NCBI GenBank assembly: GCA_045652465.1
Contig: JAZRUI010000003.1
Span: forward strand, 9,122 to 73,121
From: SIG589 sp045652465
Lineage (GTDB): Bacteria > Bacillota > Clostridia > Oscillospirales > Acutalibacteraceae
Length of the DNA: 64,000 nt
Reading direction: 5' to 3'
Under the pieces are notes generated by a model that had not been told where the DNA came from, did not search any database, and saw only the letters and a program-made list of their open reading frames with translations. This document shows, one piece after another, positions 1 through 7,832 of this stretch. The translations under genes were made by a program, and so were the position numbers. Numbering within the stretch: position 1 is the stretch's first letter; each line of letters opens with the position of its first letter.

Positions 1-180
1 CGTGAAGGCCTGCGCCTCGCCATCATGGCTCAGCGAATCAAGATTGCGATAGACCGTTCCAAGACTGATATTCGGAATAATCTCTCGCGCCTTCGCATAA
101 ACCTCGGCTGCTGAAGGATGCGCCTTCGTGCCTTTAAGGATATCATTTATAACTTCTCGTTGTTTTGAATATCTTGCCAC
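1..180 (-). CDS. Fur-family metalloregulator (PerR-like), N-terminal part
   Basis: Only the first 60 residues are in the window; the gene runs off the left edge. A GTG start (178-180) sits 8 nt after AAGGAGG. The visible part is the winged-helix DNA-binding domain of the Fur superfamily: HPSAAEVYAKAREI followed by the recognition helix SLGTVYRNLDSL. Members are dimeric repressors that sense iron, zinc, manganese or peroxide through C-terminal metal sites, which are not visible here. PerR is my best guess because it is common in anaerobic Firmicutes and next to oxidative-stress or redox genes, here rex. Fur or Zur cannot be excluded. Confidence 0.85.
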   Translation of the reverse strand, partial: MARYSKQREVINDILKGTKAHPSAAEVYAKAREIIPNISLGTVYRNLDSLSHDGEAQAFT

Positions 181-202
181 TGTTTGCGCCTCCTTCGAAG
201 TT

Positions 203-223
203 AAATAGGAATGATTACTATTT
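203..223. promoter_or_regulatory. Fur/PerR-type operator
   Basis: Near-perfect 21-bp palindrome with the 7-1-7 layout of Fur/PerR boxes: TAGGAAT, a central G, then ATTACTA, one mismatched pair in the 7-bp arms and AT-matching flanks. It lies just downstream of the -10 element of the leftward regulator gene, over the expected transcription start, so autorepression is the natural reading. Confidence 0.6.
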
Positions 224-225
224 AT

Positions 226-254
226 AATATAGCAAACACCCTGCATTTTGTCAA
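226..254 (-). promoter_or_regulatory. sigma-A promoter of the Fur-like gene
   Basis: On the minus strand TTGACA (249-254), a 17-bp spacer and TATATT (226-231) form a consensus-like vegetative promoter directed at the Fur-like gene. Confidence 0.7.
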
Positions 255-281
255 CACTTTTTTAAATTTTTTTTATGTTTG

Positions 282-310
282 TTGACAAAATGTCGATTTT
301 CGTAGATAAT
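282..310 (+). promoter_or_regulatory. sigma-A promoter of rex
   Basis: TTGACA (282-287), a 17-bp spacer and GATAAT (305-310). The -35 lies inside a 12-bp inverted repeat shared with the -35 of the divergent Fur-like gene (244-255 versus 281-292). Confidence 0.7.
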
Positions 311-352
311 AGGTAGAGTGATATAACATTATATATAAAGGGTAGATTGAAT

Positions 353-979
353 ATGGAGAATACAAAACCTATTTCTCATCTTGTTATAAAGCGTCTTCCC
401 CGTTACTACCGCTTCCTCGGCGAACTTATACATGAAGGCATCAAGCGCATTTCCTCGCGCGAGCTTGCCGAAAGAATGGGGCTAACCGCCAGCCAAATCA
501 GGCAAGACCTTAACTGCTTTGGCGGTTTCGGTCAGCAGGGCTACGGTTATAATGTTGACCAGCTTTATGAAGAGATTGGACTTATCTTAGGCCTTCACAA
601 AAAAGAAAAGGCTATACTTATCGGCGTTGGCAATCTCGGTCGCGCCATCGCAAACCATGTTAAATTTGAGCAGCTCGGTTTTCAACTTATCGGAATTTTC
701 GATAAAAACGAGGCACTCAACGGCGAGATTATTCGCAACATACCCGTTCGCAACACCTCGGTTATGGATGAATTTTGTCGCGAAAACCTCCCCTCAACCG
801 CCATCCTTTGCATCCCTAAAGATGCGGCGCTCAACATTTCGGAGCAGCTCATAGGACTCGGAGTTAAGGCTTTTTGGAATTTCAGCCACGCTGATATTGC
901 AGTTGCCCATCCCTCGGTTTCGGTTGAAAATATGCATTTTGGCGACAGCCTTATGACACTTCGCTACAAACTAAACTAA
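353..979 (+). CDS. rex: Redox-sensing transcriptional repressor Rex
   Basis: Rex represses fermentation and NADH-oxidising genes when the NADH/NAD+ ratio is low and leaves DNA when NADH binds. The 208-residue length is typical. The N-terminal winged helix (about residues 10-80) contains RLPRYYRFLGEL and TASQIRQDLNCFG, which are hallmark Rex sequences. A Rossmann NADH domain follows with GVGNLGRAI near residue 90. I chose ATG 353, 10 nt after AAAGGG; an in-frame TTG at 347 would add two residues. It is transcribed divergently from the Fur-like gene. No convincing Rex operator is seen in its own promoter. Confidence 0.93.
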   Translation: MENTKPISHLVIKRLPRYYRFLGELIHEGIKRISSRELAERMGLTASQIRQDLNCFGGFGQQGYGYNVDQLYEEIGLILGLHKKEKAILIGVGNLGRAIANHVKFEQLGFQLIGIFDKNEALNGEIIRNIPVRNTSVMDEFCRENLPSTAILCIPKDAALNISEQLIGLGVKAFWNFSHADIAVAHPSVSVENMHFGDSLMTLRYKLN

Positions 980-1000
980 ATAATGGTTAAAACAGCATTT

Positions 1001-1031
1001 CACCGCGCATAATATGTGCGGTGATTTTTTT
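1001..1031 (+). terminator. Hairpin with T-run after rex
   Basis: CACCGC (1001-1006) pairs with GCGGTG (1018-1023), with CAT/ATG continuing the stem, followed by seven T. It looks like an intrinsic terminator of rex, yet the probable GTG start of the next gene lies inside it. Confidence 0.6.
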
Positions 1032-1707
1032 GATTTCTACTATTTTTCGATGTGCAGTTATGTATATCTTCGTTACCCTCGCGATAAGGCTTATGGGCAA
1101 GCGGCAAATCGGCGATTTGCTGCCTAACGAGCTGGTTGTTACCCTCTTGATTTCCGAAATAGCGGCAATCCCTCTTCAAGACCGCAACACCCCGCTTATA
1201 ATGGGCGTTGCGGCTATTTTCACGCTGGTTATTTTAGAAATTATAATCTCGGTTATAACAATGAAAAGCCGCTCGCTCAGGCAGCTGATGAGCGGCAAGG
1301 CGGTTGTTATTATTAAAAACGGCGTTTTGGATGAAAAGGCCATGAAGCGGGTTCGCATAACCGTTTTGGATTTAATCGAGCTTTTGCGCCAAAGCGGAAT
1401 TTTCGATATCGGCGAGATTGCCTTTGCGGTTTTAGAGGTTAACGGAAATTTAAGCGTTTTAAAGCGAAGCGGGTTCGAAAATGTTACAAGGCAGGATATG
1501 AATATAAAAGCCGAGCAAAGCCTTCTCCCCTTGCCCGTTATTTGCGATGGAAGAATGCTTCAATCCTCGCTTAAGGAACTGCAAATAAGCAAGCAAGAGA
1601 TAGATGATGAACTCAAAAATCGCGGGCTTAAAACAAGCGATGTTTTCCTCCTAACCGCCGACCGCAACAAAAACCTGCGAATAGTTGAAAAGGAGAAAAA
1701 GATATGA
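1021..1707 (+). CDS. DUF421 (YetF-type) membrane protein
   Basis: The 228-residue product matches the DUF421/YetF family: hydrophobic N-terminal helices, the signature RLMGKRQIGDLLPNELV (about residues 22-38), a further helix near 60-80, and a cytosolic C-terminal domain of two alpha/beta repeats with RQSGIFDIGEIAFAVLEVNG. The molecular function is not established. The start is uncertain: GTG 1021 keeps the usual N-terminal helix but overlaps the hairpin after rex and has no clear ribosome site; ATG 1060 would cut into the helix. It overlaps the next gene by 4 nt (ATGA), a usual DUF421-DUF4363 pairing. Confidence 0.85.
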   Translation: MIFLISTIFRCAVMYIFVTLAIRLMGKRQIGDLLPNELVVTLLISEIAAIPLQDRNTPLIMGVAAIFTLVILEIIISVITMKSRSLRQLMSGKAVVIIKNGVLDEKAMKRVRITVLDLIELLRQSGIFDIGEIAFAVLEVNGNLSVLKRSGFENVTRQDMNIKAEQSLLPLPVICDGRMLQSSLKELQISKQEIDDELKNRGLKTSDVFLLTADRNKNLRIVEKEKKI

Positions 1708-2084
1708 GAAGGCTTATTGCCGCAGCGGTTTTAGCGCTGTTGCTTGTTGGAATTATTATAGGCGGAAGGGCGCTGACCGAAAAAAGCACCAAAACCTTTT
1801 CGGAAAAGATTTCGGTTTGCGAGGATGAATATAAAAATGGAAACAAAAAATCCGCCGCTTTAAAAGCGGCGGAAATTAAGGCGGATTGGGATAAAGCCCA
1901 TCATTATTTAGTTGCGGTTATCGACCGCAACACGGTTGATAACATAACCATCTCGGTTGGCAAAATCGAAAGCTATGCCAAACAAGAGGAGGATTCGCTT
2001 TTTCTTTGCGAATGCGAAACGCTGAAAACGGTGCTTCATCATATCCTTGAGGATGAACTCCTCTCTATAAGCACTGTTTTTTAA
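1704..2084 (+). CDS. DUF4363 family protein
   Basis: A 126-residue protein with one N-terminal membrane helix (about residues 4-24, LIAAAVLALLLVGIIIGG) and a soluble helical domain expected outside the membrane. Its length, layout and position directly behind a DUF421 gene with an ATGA overlap fit the DUF4363 family, of unknown function. Its stop codon overlaps that of the convergent cyclophilin gene (shared TTAA). Confidence 0.7.
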   Translation: MRRLIAAAVLALLLVGIIIGGRALTEKSTKTFSEKISVCEDEYKNGNKKSAALKAAEIKADWDKAHHYLVAVIDRNTVDNITISVGKIESYAKQEEDSLFLCECETLKTVLHHILEDELLSISTVF

Positions 2085-2671
2085 ACGCGCTCGATGCTGT
2101 TTATTAAAACATCGTTTACGGGCTTGTCGGCTGCGCCAACCTCAACATCGGCAATAGCATCAACAACATCCATTCCTTCATAAACGAAGCCAAAAACTGT
2201 ATGACGGAAGTCGAGCCAAGGGGTTCCGCCCAGCGCTTTATAATCCTCAACCGAATCCTCGGTGAAGCCGCGGCCGATAAGGTTTTCCATTTGGGGAACC
2301 ATTTGCTCGGGAACGGTTTTTGCCTGAACGATGAAGAACTGGCTGCCGTTGGTTCCGGGGCCTGCATTTGCCATCGAAAGCGAGCCGCGAAGATTATGAA
2401 GCTCCTCCGAAAATTCATCCTCGAAGGGTCTGCCCCAAATGCTCTCGCCGCCGCAGCCGGTTCCCATGGGGTCGCCGCCCTGAATCATAAAATCTTTGAT
2501 AACGCGATGGAATTTAAGACCGTTATAATAGCCGTTTTCGGCATGGGTTAAGAAATTTTCTACCGCCTTGGGAGCCTGCTCGGGGAACAAGCGGATTTTA
2601 ATATCGCCCTTGGTTGTGTGCATAACGCAAAGGGTATCGCCATCTTGGGGTAAACGGGTTTGAAAACTCAT
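2081..2671 (-). CDS. Peptidyl-prolyl cis-trans isomerase, cyclophilin type
   Basis: Catalyses cis-trans isomerisation of Xaa-Pro bonds during folding. The 196-residue protein is a single cyclophilin domain without a signal peptide, so cytosolic. Key stretches are FHRVIKDFMIQGGDP (catalytic Arg in FHRV, plus QGGD), SLSMANAGPGTNGSQFFI and LDFRHTVFGFV, where Trp is common in the cyclosporin-contact position and here WLDFRH is seen. A ribosome site AAGGAGAG precedes ATG 2671. It is a single-gene unit with its own promoter, converging on the DUF421/DUF4363 pair. Confidence 0.93.
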   Translation of the reverse strand: MSFQTRLPQDGDTLCVMHTTKGDIKIRLFPEQAPKAVENFLTHAENGYYNGLKFHRVIKDFMIQGGDPMGTGCGGESIWGRPFEDEFSEELHNLRGSLSMANAGPGTNGSQFFIVQAKTVPEQMVPQMENLIGRGFTEDSVEDYKALGGTPWLDFRHTVFGFVYEGMDVVDAIADVEVGAADKPVNDVLINSIERV

Positions 2672-2707
2672 AAAAAACTCTCCTTAAACTGTTTTTCTAC
2701 AGGCAAA

Positions 2708-2736
2708 ATTGTAACATATTTTAGGGTATTATACAA
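2708..2736 (-). promoter_or_regulatory. Promoter of cyclophilin gene
   Basis: Minus strand TTGTAT (2731-2736), 17-bp spacer, TACAAT (2708-2713). Confidence 0.5.
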
Positions 2737-2763
2737 GTGCTTGTCGTATTTTATTTTTTATCC

Positions 2764-2792
2764 TTGAAATTATACACAATATATGGTATAAT
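2764..2792 (+). promoter_or_regulatory. Promoter of nrdR with NrdR-box-like site
   Basis: TTGAAA (2764-2769), 17-bp spacer, perfect TATAAT (2787-2792). The spacer holds ACACAATATATGGTAT (2774-2789), close to the known NrdR box with its ACAC and AATATAT core. This suggests autoregulation by NrdR. Confidence 0.65.
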
Positions 2793-2819
2793 TATCAAAA
2801 ATTTACCGGAGGGATTCTT

Positions 2820-3272
2820 ATGAAATGCCCCTTTTGCGGCTTTGAGGAAAGCCGAGTAATCGATTCGCGCCCCACTGATGAAGGCGAAAGAATTAGAAGA
2901 CGCCGCGAGTGCCTTAAGTGCCAAAAGCGTTTTACTACCTATGAAATTATAGAGAGCCTTCCCGTAATTGTTATTAAAAAGGATAAATCCCGCGAGGTAT
3001 TTAACCGCGATAAGCTCTTAAACGGTCTTATGCGTGCCTGCGAGAAGCGCCCCGTTTCCATCGATATGCTCGAGCATATCATTGATGAAATCGAGGCAAC
3101 CCTCCAAAATTCGCTCGACCGCGAGGTTACCAGCGAGCGCATTGGCGAGCTTGTTATGGATAAACTTAAGGGCGTTGATGAGGTTGCTTATGTTCGTTTT
3201 GCCTCGGTTTACCGCCAGTTTAAGGACATTGGAACATTCATGTCTGAGCTTAATAAACTTTTAGAGCAATAA
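2820..3272 (+). CDS. nrdR: Transcriptional repressor NrdR
   Basis: NrdR represses ribonucleotide reductase genes in response to ATP/dATP. The 150-residue length is exact for the family. An N-terminal zinc ribbon has CPFC (residues 3-6) and CLKC (about 31-34) separated by ESRVIDSRPTDEGERIRRRR, and an ATP-cone domain covers about residues 47-137 (LPVIVIKKDKSREVFNRDKL). ATG 2820 follows GGAGG at good spacing. It stands alone with its own promoter and terminator; the target nrd genes are not in this window. Confidence 0.96.
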   Translation: MKCPFCGFEESRVIDSRPTDEGERIRRRRECLKCQKRFTTYEIIESLPVIVIKKDKSREVFNRDKLLNGLMRACEKRPVSIDMLEHIIDEIEATLQNSLDREVTSERIGELVMDKLKGVDEVAYVRFASVYRQFKDIGTFMSELNKLLEQ

Positions 3273-3276
3273 TTTT

Positions 3277-3308
3277 TAAAAAAGGGCCGATTTTTCGGTC
3301 CTTTTTTT
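3277..3308 (+). terminator. Intrinsic terminator of nrdR
   Basis: AGGGCCGA and TCGGTCCT form the stem around TTTT, followed by a T-run. Confidence 0.85.
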
Positions 3309-3318
3309 AATTTATATA

Positions 3319-3347
3319 TTGTAATTTCAGTTAAAATTTGCGATAAT
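3319..3347 (+). promoter_or_regulatory. Promoter of gltX operon
   Basis: TTGTAA (3319-3324), 17-bp spacer, GATAAT (3342-3347). Confidence 0.5.
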
Positions 3348-3379
3348 AGTTTTATGAATATATATTTGAGGTGAAAACT

Positions 3380-5044
3380 TTGAGTGACAACCGCCGCATG
3401 GCCGAACTTTTACTTCCCAACATTGATAAAACCCCCGATTACTACGAGGCGCTTTACCCTGCGCGACAGCTGCCGGAAGGTGCACGCGTTGTTAGAATCG
3501 CCCCCAGTCCTACGGGTTATTTGCATATAGGCACCCTCTTTACCGCTATGGTTAACCGCATCACCGCTACCACCACAGGCGGCATCTTCTTTACCCGCAT
3601 TGAGGATACCGATAAAAAGCGCGAGGTTGAGGGCGGCATCGCCGATATTATTGAGGGACTTCAAAAATTCGGTCTAACCATTGATGAAGGCTTTATCTCG
3701 GGCAACGAGGAAAAGGGCGACTATGGCCCCTACAAGCAAAGCCAGCGCGTTGATATTTATAAATGCTATGTTAAGGATTTAATCCTTCGCGGTTTGGCTT
3801 ATCCCTGCTTCTGCACCGAAGAGCAGCTCGCCGAAACCCGCACCCGCCAAGAGGCGCTCAAGGTTCGCACCGGATACCACGGCGAATGGGCGCGCCATCG
3901 CGATATTACCGCCGATGAGGCTGAAAAGCTTATAGCCGAGGGCAAGCCCTTTGTTGTTCGCCTTCGCTCGGGCGGAGATGAAAGCCGCCGCATAGTTTTT
4001 GATGACGGAATCAAGGGCAAGATTGAGATGCCCGAAAATGATGAGGATTTCGTTTTGCTTAAGTCCGACGGTGTTCCAACCTACCATTTCGCACACGCGA
4101 TTGACGACCACTTAATGCACACGACCCATGTTATCCGCGGCGATGAATGGATTTCATCAACACCCAAGCATATTGAGCTTTTCCGCATTTTAGGCTTTAA
4201 GCCCCCGAAATATGCCCATGTTTCGCCCATTATGAAAACCGATGACGAAACCGGAGCAAAACGCAAAATCTCCAAGCGCAAGGACCCCGAAGCCGCCGTT
4301 AAATACTTTATAGAGCAGGGCTTTGAGGGCGAGAGCGTTATGGAATATCTTATGACCATTGCCGCCAGCGATTTTGAGGACTGGCGCCGCGCCAACCCGA
4401 CCGCGCATTATCGCGACTTTAAGTTTAATCTTAAGCGCATGAGCGTTTCGGGCGCACTCTTTGATGGCAACAAGCTGCTCGATGTCAGCAAACGCGTTGT
4501 CAGCACCATGACCTCGGCCGAGGTTGTTGATGCGTTGCTTGCTTGGTCGAAGGAATATAACCAAGAGTTTTATAAAATCCTCTCGAGCGATACCGATTAT
4601 GCGCGCCGCGTTTTCGCTATCGACCGCGATGTTCCCAAGCCCCGCAAGGATATTGCAAAATGGAGCGACACACCCGACTATTGCTCCTATTTCTATGATG
4701 AAACCTTCAGTCCCTCTTATGAGATGCCTGAAAATATAAGCAATGAGCTTGCCGCAAAGATTTTGCGCGCATATATAGCCGCCTATGAGCCGACCGAGGA
4801 CCGCAACGAATGGTTCGCAGGAATTAAGGCTATTTGCCCGCCGCTCGGTCTTGCCGCCGACACCAAGGAATACAAAACAAATCCCGATGCATTCCTCGCT
4901 CACTCGGGCGATGCCTCAACCGTTATCCGCATCGCGGTTACCGGCAGGCGCAACACCCCCGACCTTTGCAGCATTATGAATGTTTTGGGCAAGGAGCGCT
5001 GCATAGAAAGAATGAGCGCAGCCGCCGAGCAGTTAGAAAAATAA
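3380..5044 (+). CDS. gltX: Glutamate--tRNA ligase
   Basis: Charges tRNA-Glu with glutamate using ATP. Class I features are clear: IAPSPTGYLHIGTL carries the HIGH-type motif (HIGT, about residue 50) and KRKISKRKDPEAA is the KMSKS-type loop. Between them lie TRIEDTDKKREVEGG and HVIRGDEWISSTPKH, both typical of GluRS. I start at TTG 3380 because GAGGTGA (3368-3374) is 5-6 nt upstream; a GTG at 3371 overlaps that site. At 554 residues it is longer than the usual 470-500. It is followed after 12 nt by glnS, so misacylation of tRNA-Gln may not be needed here. Confidence 0.93.
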   Translation: MSDNRRMAELLLPNIDKTPDYYEALYPARQLPEGARVVRIAPSPTGYLHIGTLFTAMVNRITATTTGGIFFTRIEDTDKKREVEGGIADIIEGLQKFGLTIDEGFISGNEEKGDYGPYKQSQRVDIYKCYVKDLILRGLAYPCFCTEEQLAETRTRQEALKVRTGYHGEWARHRDITADEAEKLIAEGKPFVVRLRSGGDESRRIVFDDGIKGKIEMPENDEDFVLLKSDGVPTYHFAHAIDDHLMHTTHVIRGDEWISSTPKHIELFRILGFKPPKYAHVSPIMKTDDETGAKRKISKRKDPEAAVKYFIEQGFEGESVMEYLMTIAASDFEDWRRANPTAHYRDFKFNLKRMSVSGALFDGNKLLDVSKRVVSTMTSAEVVDALLAWSKEYNQEFYKILSSDTDYARRVFAIDRDVPKPRKDIAKWSDTPDYCSYFYDETFSPSYEMPENISNELAAKILRAYIAAYEPTEDRNEWFAGIKAICPPLGLAADTKEYKTNPDAFLAHSGDASTVIRIAVTGRRNTPDLCSIMNVLGKERCIERMSAAAEQLEK

Positions 5045-5056
5045 GGAGTTTTTTCG

Positions 5057-6730
5057 ATGGAAGAAATTAAAACCAACGAAGTTGCATCCAATTTTATCTT
5101 GGATGCTATTGATACCGACCTTGCGGAAGGCGTTTATGACAAGGTTCAAACCCGTTTCCCGCCCGAACCGAACGGCTATTTGCACATTGGCCATGCAAAG
5201 GCTATTTGCATCGACTTCGGAACCGCTGAAAAATATGGCGGCAAATGCAACCTCCGCTTGGATGACACCAACCCCACCAAGGAAGACACCGAATATGTTG
5301 ATGCCATTATGGAGGACATTAAGTGGCTCGGATTTGAATGGGACAATGTTTATTACGCATCGGACTATTTCGATTATATCTATGACTGCGCATTAAAACT
5401 TATCGATAAGGGACTTGCCTATGTTGATGAATTATCGGCCGATGAGATTCGCGAATACCGCGGAACCCTCACCGAGGCAGGCAAGGAAAGCCCCTATCGC
5501 AACCGCCCCATCGAGGAAACCCGCGATTTGTTCAGAAGAATGACCGAGGGCGAATTCGAAAACGGCAGCCTCGTTTTGCGCGCTAAAATCGATATGGCAT
5601 CGCCCAATATGAATATGCGCGACCCGGTTATCTACCGCGTTATGAAGGCGCACCACCATCGCACAGGCGACAAATGGTGTGTTTACCCGATGTATGACTT
5701 CGCGCATCCCCTTTCGGATGCTCGCGAGGGCGTTACCCATTCGCTTTGCTCGCTTGAATTCGAGAATCATCGCCCGCTTTACAACTGGTTCTTGGAGGTT
5801 TTGGAAATCCCGACTCCTCCGCGCCAGATAGAGTTTGCGCGAATGAACTTAAACTACACCTTAACCAGCAAGCGCAAATGCTTAAAGCTGGTTAACGATG
5901 GCTTGGTTTCGGGCTGGGATGACCCCCGAATGGCAACCCTTTGCGGTATGCGCCGCCGCGGCTTCCCCGCCGAGGCAGTTAGAGCCTTCGTTGATAAAAT
6001 CGGCGTTTCCAAGGCTAACAGCGTTATCGATTATGCGCTGCTTGAATCCTGCGTTCGCGATTACCTCAATGTTGAGGCTGACCGCGCAATGGCAGTTCTT
6101 CGCCCCTTGAAGGTTATTATTGATAACTATCCCGAGGATAAGGTTGAGCTTATTGAGGTTGAAATCAACCCGAACAAGCCCGAGCTCGGCAAGCGAACCG
6201 TTGAGTTCAGCCGCGAGGTTTATATTGAGCAGGATGACTTCTGCTTGAATCCTCCCGGAAAATATTTCCGCCTATGCCCCGAGCGCGAGGTTCGCCTTAA
6301 GAGCGCATACTACCTCAAATATGCTTCCCACGAATGCGACAGCGAGGGCAACATTACCGCAGTTCACTGCACCTATGACCCCGAAAGCTTCGGCGGAGAA
6401 ACCCCCGACGGAAGAAAGGTTAAGGGAACCCTTCATTGGGTTTCGGCTAACCACTGCGCAAGAGCAACCGTTCGCCTTTATGACCGTCTTTTCAATGTTT
6501 CAAATCCCTCGGATGAAGAGGGCGTTTCGAGCTTTGCGGATAACCTTAACCCCGAATCGTTAACCGTTCTTGAGGGTTGTGCGCTCGAAAAATGCATGCT
6601 TGATGCTAAATGCGGCGACCGCTTCCAGTTTATGCGTCAGGGCTATTTCTGCATCGATGCCGATTCAACACCCGACAATATAATCGTTAACCGCACCGTT
6701 GCGCTCAAGGATTCCTTTAAAACAAAATAA
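5057..6730 (+). CDS. glnS: Glutamine--tRNA ligase
   Basis: Charges tRNA-Gln with glutamine. The 557-residue length fits GlnRS. The N-terminal catalytic domain has FPPEPNGYLHIGHAKA (HIGH motif), LRLDDTNPTKED and EGVTHSLCSLEFENHRPLY; LTSKRKCLKLV replaces the canonical KMSKS loop; the C-terminal half (about residues 330-557) is the two-beta-barrel anticodon-binding region. It lies 12 nt behind gltX with AAGGAG as ribosome site. Direct GlnRS is not universal in Firmicutes, where many use GluRS plus GatCAB, so its presence beside gltX is notable. Confidence 0.95.
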   Translation: MEEIKTNEVASNFILDAIDTDLAEGVYDKVQTRFPPEPNGYLHIGHAKAICIDFGTAEKYGGKCNLRLDDTNPTKEDTEYVDAIMEDIKWLGFEWDNVYYASDYFDYIYDCALKLIDKGLAYVDELSADEIREYRGTLTEAGKESPYRNRPIEETRDLFRRMTEGEFENGSLVLRAKIDMASPNMNMRDPVIYRVMKAHHHRTGDKWCVYPMYDFAHPLSDAREGVTHSLCSLEFENHRPLYNWFLEVLEIPTPPRQIEFARMNLNYTLTSKRKCLKLVNDGLVSGWDDPRMATLCGMRRRGFPAEAVRAFVDKIGVSKANSVIDYALLESCVRDYLNVEADRAMAVLRPLKVIIDNYPEDKVELIEVEINPNKPELGKRTVEFSREVYIEQDDFCLNPPGKYFRLCPEREVRLKSAYYLKYASHECDSEGNITAVHCTYDPESFGGETPDGRKVKGTLHWVSANHCARATVRLYDRLFNVSNPSDEEGVSSFADNLNPESLTVLEGCALEKCMLDAKCGDRFQFMRQGYFCIDADSTPDNIIVNRTVALKDSFKTK

Positions 6731-6742
6731 CGAGGTGTTATT

Positions 6743-7492
6743 ATGAAAATCAAAAACATTGTTGAAAAAATTGATTGGTATTATCCTTGGCTGACCGCCT
6801 GCGAATGGGATAATGTTGGACTTTTGGTTGGCGACTCGGATGCCGATGTTGAAAAGGCTGTTGTTGCGCTCGACTGCACCCATGAGGTTCTTGATTTTGC
6901 AATCGCCGAAGGCGCTACCGCAGTTGTTACCCACCACCCCGTTATTTTTGACGGTCTCAAGAATGTTACTGCCGAGAGCGTTATTCACAAGGCAATAAAA
7001 AATGGCATCTCCATCATTTGCGCCCACACTAACTATGACACAGGCGCAAACGGCGTTAACGATATTCTTTGCCAAAAGTTAGGTCTTAACATAACCAAGC
7101 GCCTTATGATTGATGGTCTTCTCATCCCCGGCGGCGAATGGAACAAATCCCTTTCGGCGCAGGAGCTCGCTCTTCGTTGCCGCGATAGCCTGCTCGCAAC
7201 ACATATTGCCTTCAGCGATGGCGGAAAGCCCATTAAGAAGGCTGTTGTTTGCTCAGGTGGCGGCGGAAGCATGCTTCGCGAGGTTATGGCTTCGGGCGCC
7301 GATGCCTTCATCACAGGCGAAGCAAAGCACAGCGATTTTGTTGCTGCCAAGAACGCAGGATTTACACTCGTTGTTTGCGGCCATTTCGAAACCGAGGATA
7401 TCGCCGTTGCTCCCCTTGCTGCTCTTCTTAAGCGCGAGGTTCCCGGCGTTACATTTATCGAATGTCACAAAAGCCCCGTTAACCATATATAA
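6743..7492 (+). CDS. Nif3-like dinuclear metal centre protein
   Basis: Member of the Nif3/YqfO family, hexameric proteins with a two-metal site. Function is debated; GTP cyclohydrolase I type 2 is a common but poorly supported label. Metal ligands appear as VTHHPVIFDG (about residues 63-72), CAHTNYDTG (about 94-102) and GHFETED near the C-terminus. At 249 residues it is the short form, without the central PII-like insert of YqfO. It follows glnS by 12 nt (ribosome site GAGGTG) and ends just before the pheST leader. Confidence 0.88.
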   Translation: MKIKNIVEKIDWYYPWLTACEWDNVGLLVGDSDADVEKAVVALDCTHEVLDFAIAEGATAVVTHHPVIFDGLKNVTAESVIHKAIKNGISIICAHTNYDTGANGVNDILCQKLGLNITKRLMIDGLLIPGGEWNKSLSAQELALRCRDSLLATHIAFSDGGKPIKKAVVCSGGGGSMLREVMASGADAFITGEAKHSDFVAAKNAGFTLVVCGHFETEDIAVAPLAALLKREVPGVTFIECHKSPVNHI

Positions 7493-7499
7493 ATAGGGG

Positions 7500-7528
7500 T
7501 TGAAAAATTTTACCGTTTGTGGTATCAT
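7500..7528 (+). promoter_or_regulatory. Promoter of pheST T-box operon
   Basis: TTGAAA (7500-7505), 17-bp spacer, TATCAT (7523-7528). It overlaps the very end of the Nif3-like gene region. Confidence 0.65.
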
Positions 7529-7534
7529 ACCTAA

Positions 7535-7826
7535 GTTGAATAAGGGTTTCGTTCCCACTAAATGCTATGACGAAGAAAAGTAGTTCTCCTGCGCGCCAAG
7601 AGAGGGTTGGTCGGCGGCTGAAAGCCAACCTGCGTTTTAAGGTTTATGAAGTTCACTTCCGAGCAGTTTAGCTGAAACAGGCGTTTCGCCTTTATTAGGC
7701 TTGACCGTTTAGGCAGCGTTATTTGTCCTTTGAGTGTTCGCTTCGGCGAAAATGCGGGTGGTACCGCGGAGCAAGATTTTTTCGGCTTCGTCCCAATCTT
7801 TGGGACGGAGCCTATTTTTTTGGAGG
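7535..7826 (+). ncRNA. T-box leader, phenylalanine-specific
   Basis: Leader RNA that senses uncharged tRNA-Phe and controls readthrough into pheST. The hallmark T-box is at 7756-7769 (GGGTGGTACCGCGG, where TGGT pairs with the tRNA acceptor end). The specifier is probably TTC (7652-7654) in the Stem I context GAAGTTCACTTCCGAG, matching phenylalanine. Stem I elements such as GACGAAGAAAAGTAG and AGAGAGGG precede it. An intrinsic terminator at 7784-7821 competes with the antiterminator formed by the T-box. Confidence 0.94.
7784..7821 (+). terminator. T-box regulated terminator
   Basis: GGCTTCGTCCC (7784-7794) pairs with GGGACGGAGCC (7802-7812), followed by a T-run. It is the OFF-state hairpin of the pheST T-box. 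Confidence 0.92.
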
Positions 7827-7832
7827 TTTATT

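Noticed and set aside
4190..4903. Long antisense open frame within gltX
   Set aside because: Shadow of gltX in a codon-biased genome; no ribosome site or recognisable protein. The same applies to other antisense frames, such as 9777-10358, 31553-32389 and 47858-48523.
7734..7832. N-terminal extension of pheS
   Set aside because: It lies within the T-box and terminator; ATG 7833 has the ribosome site.
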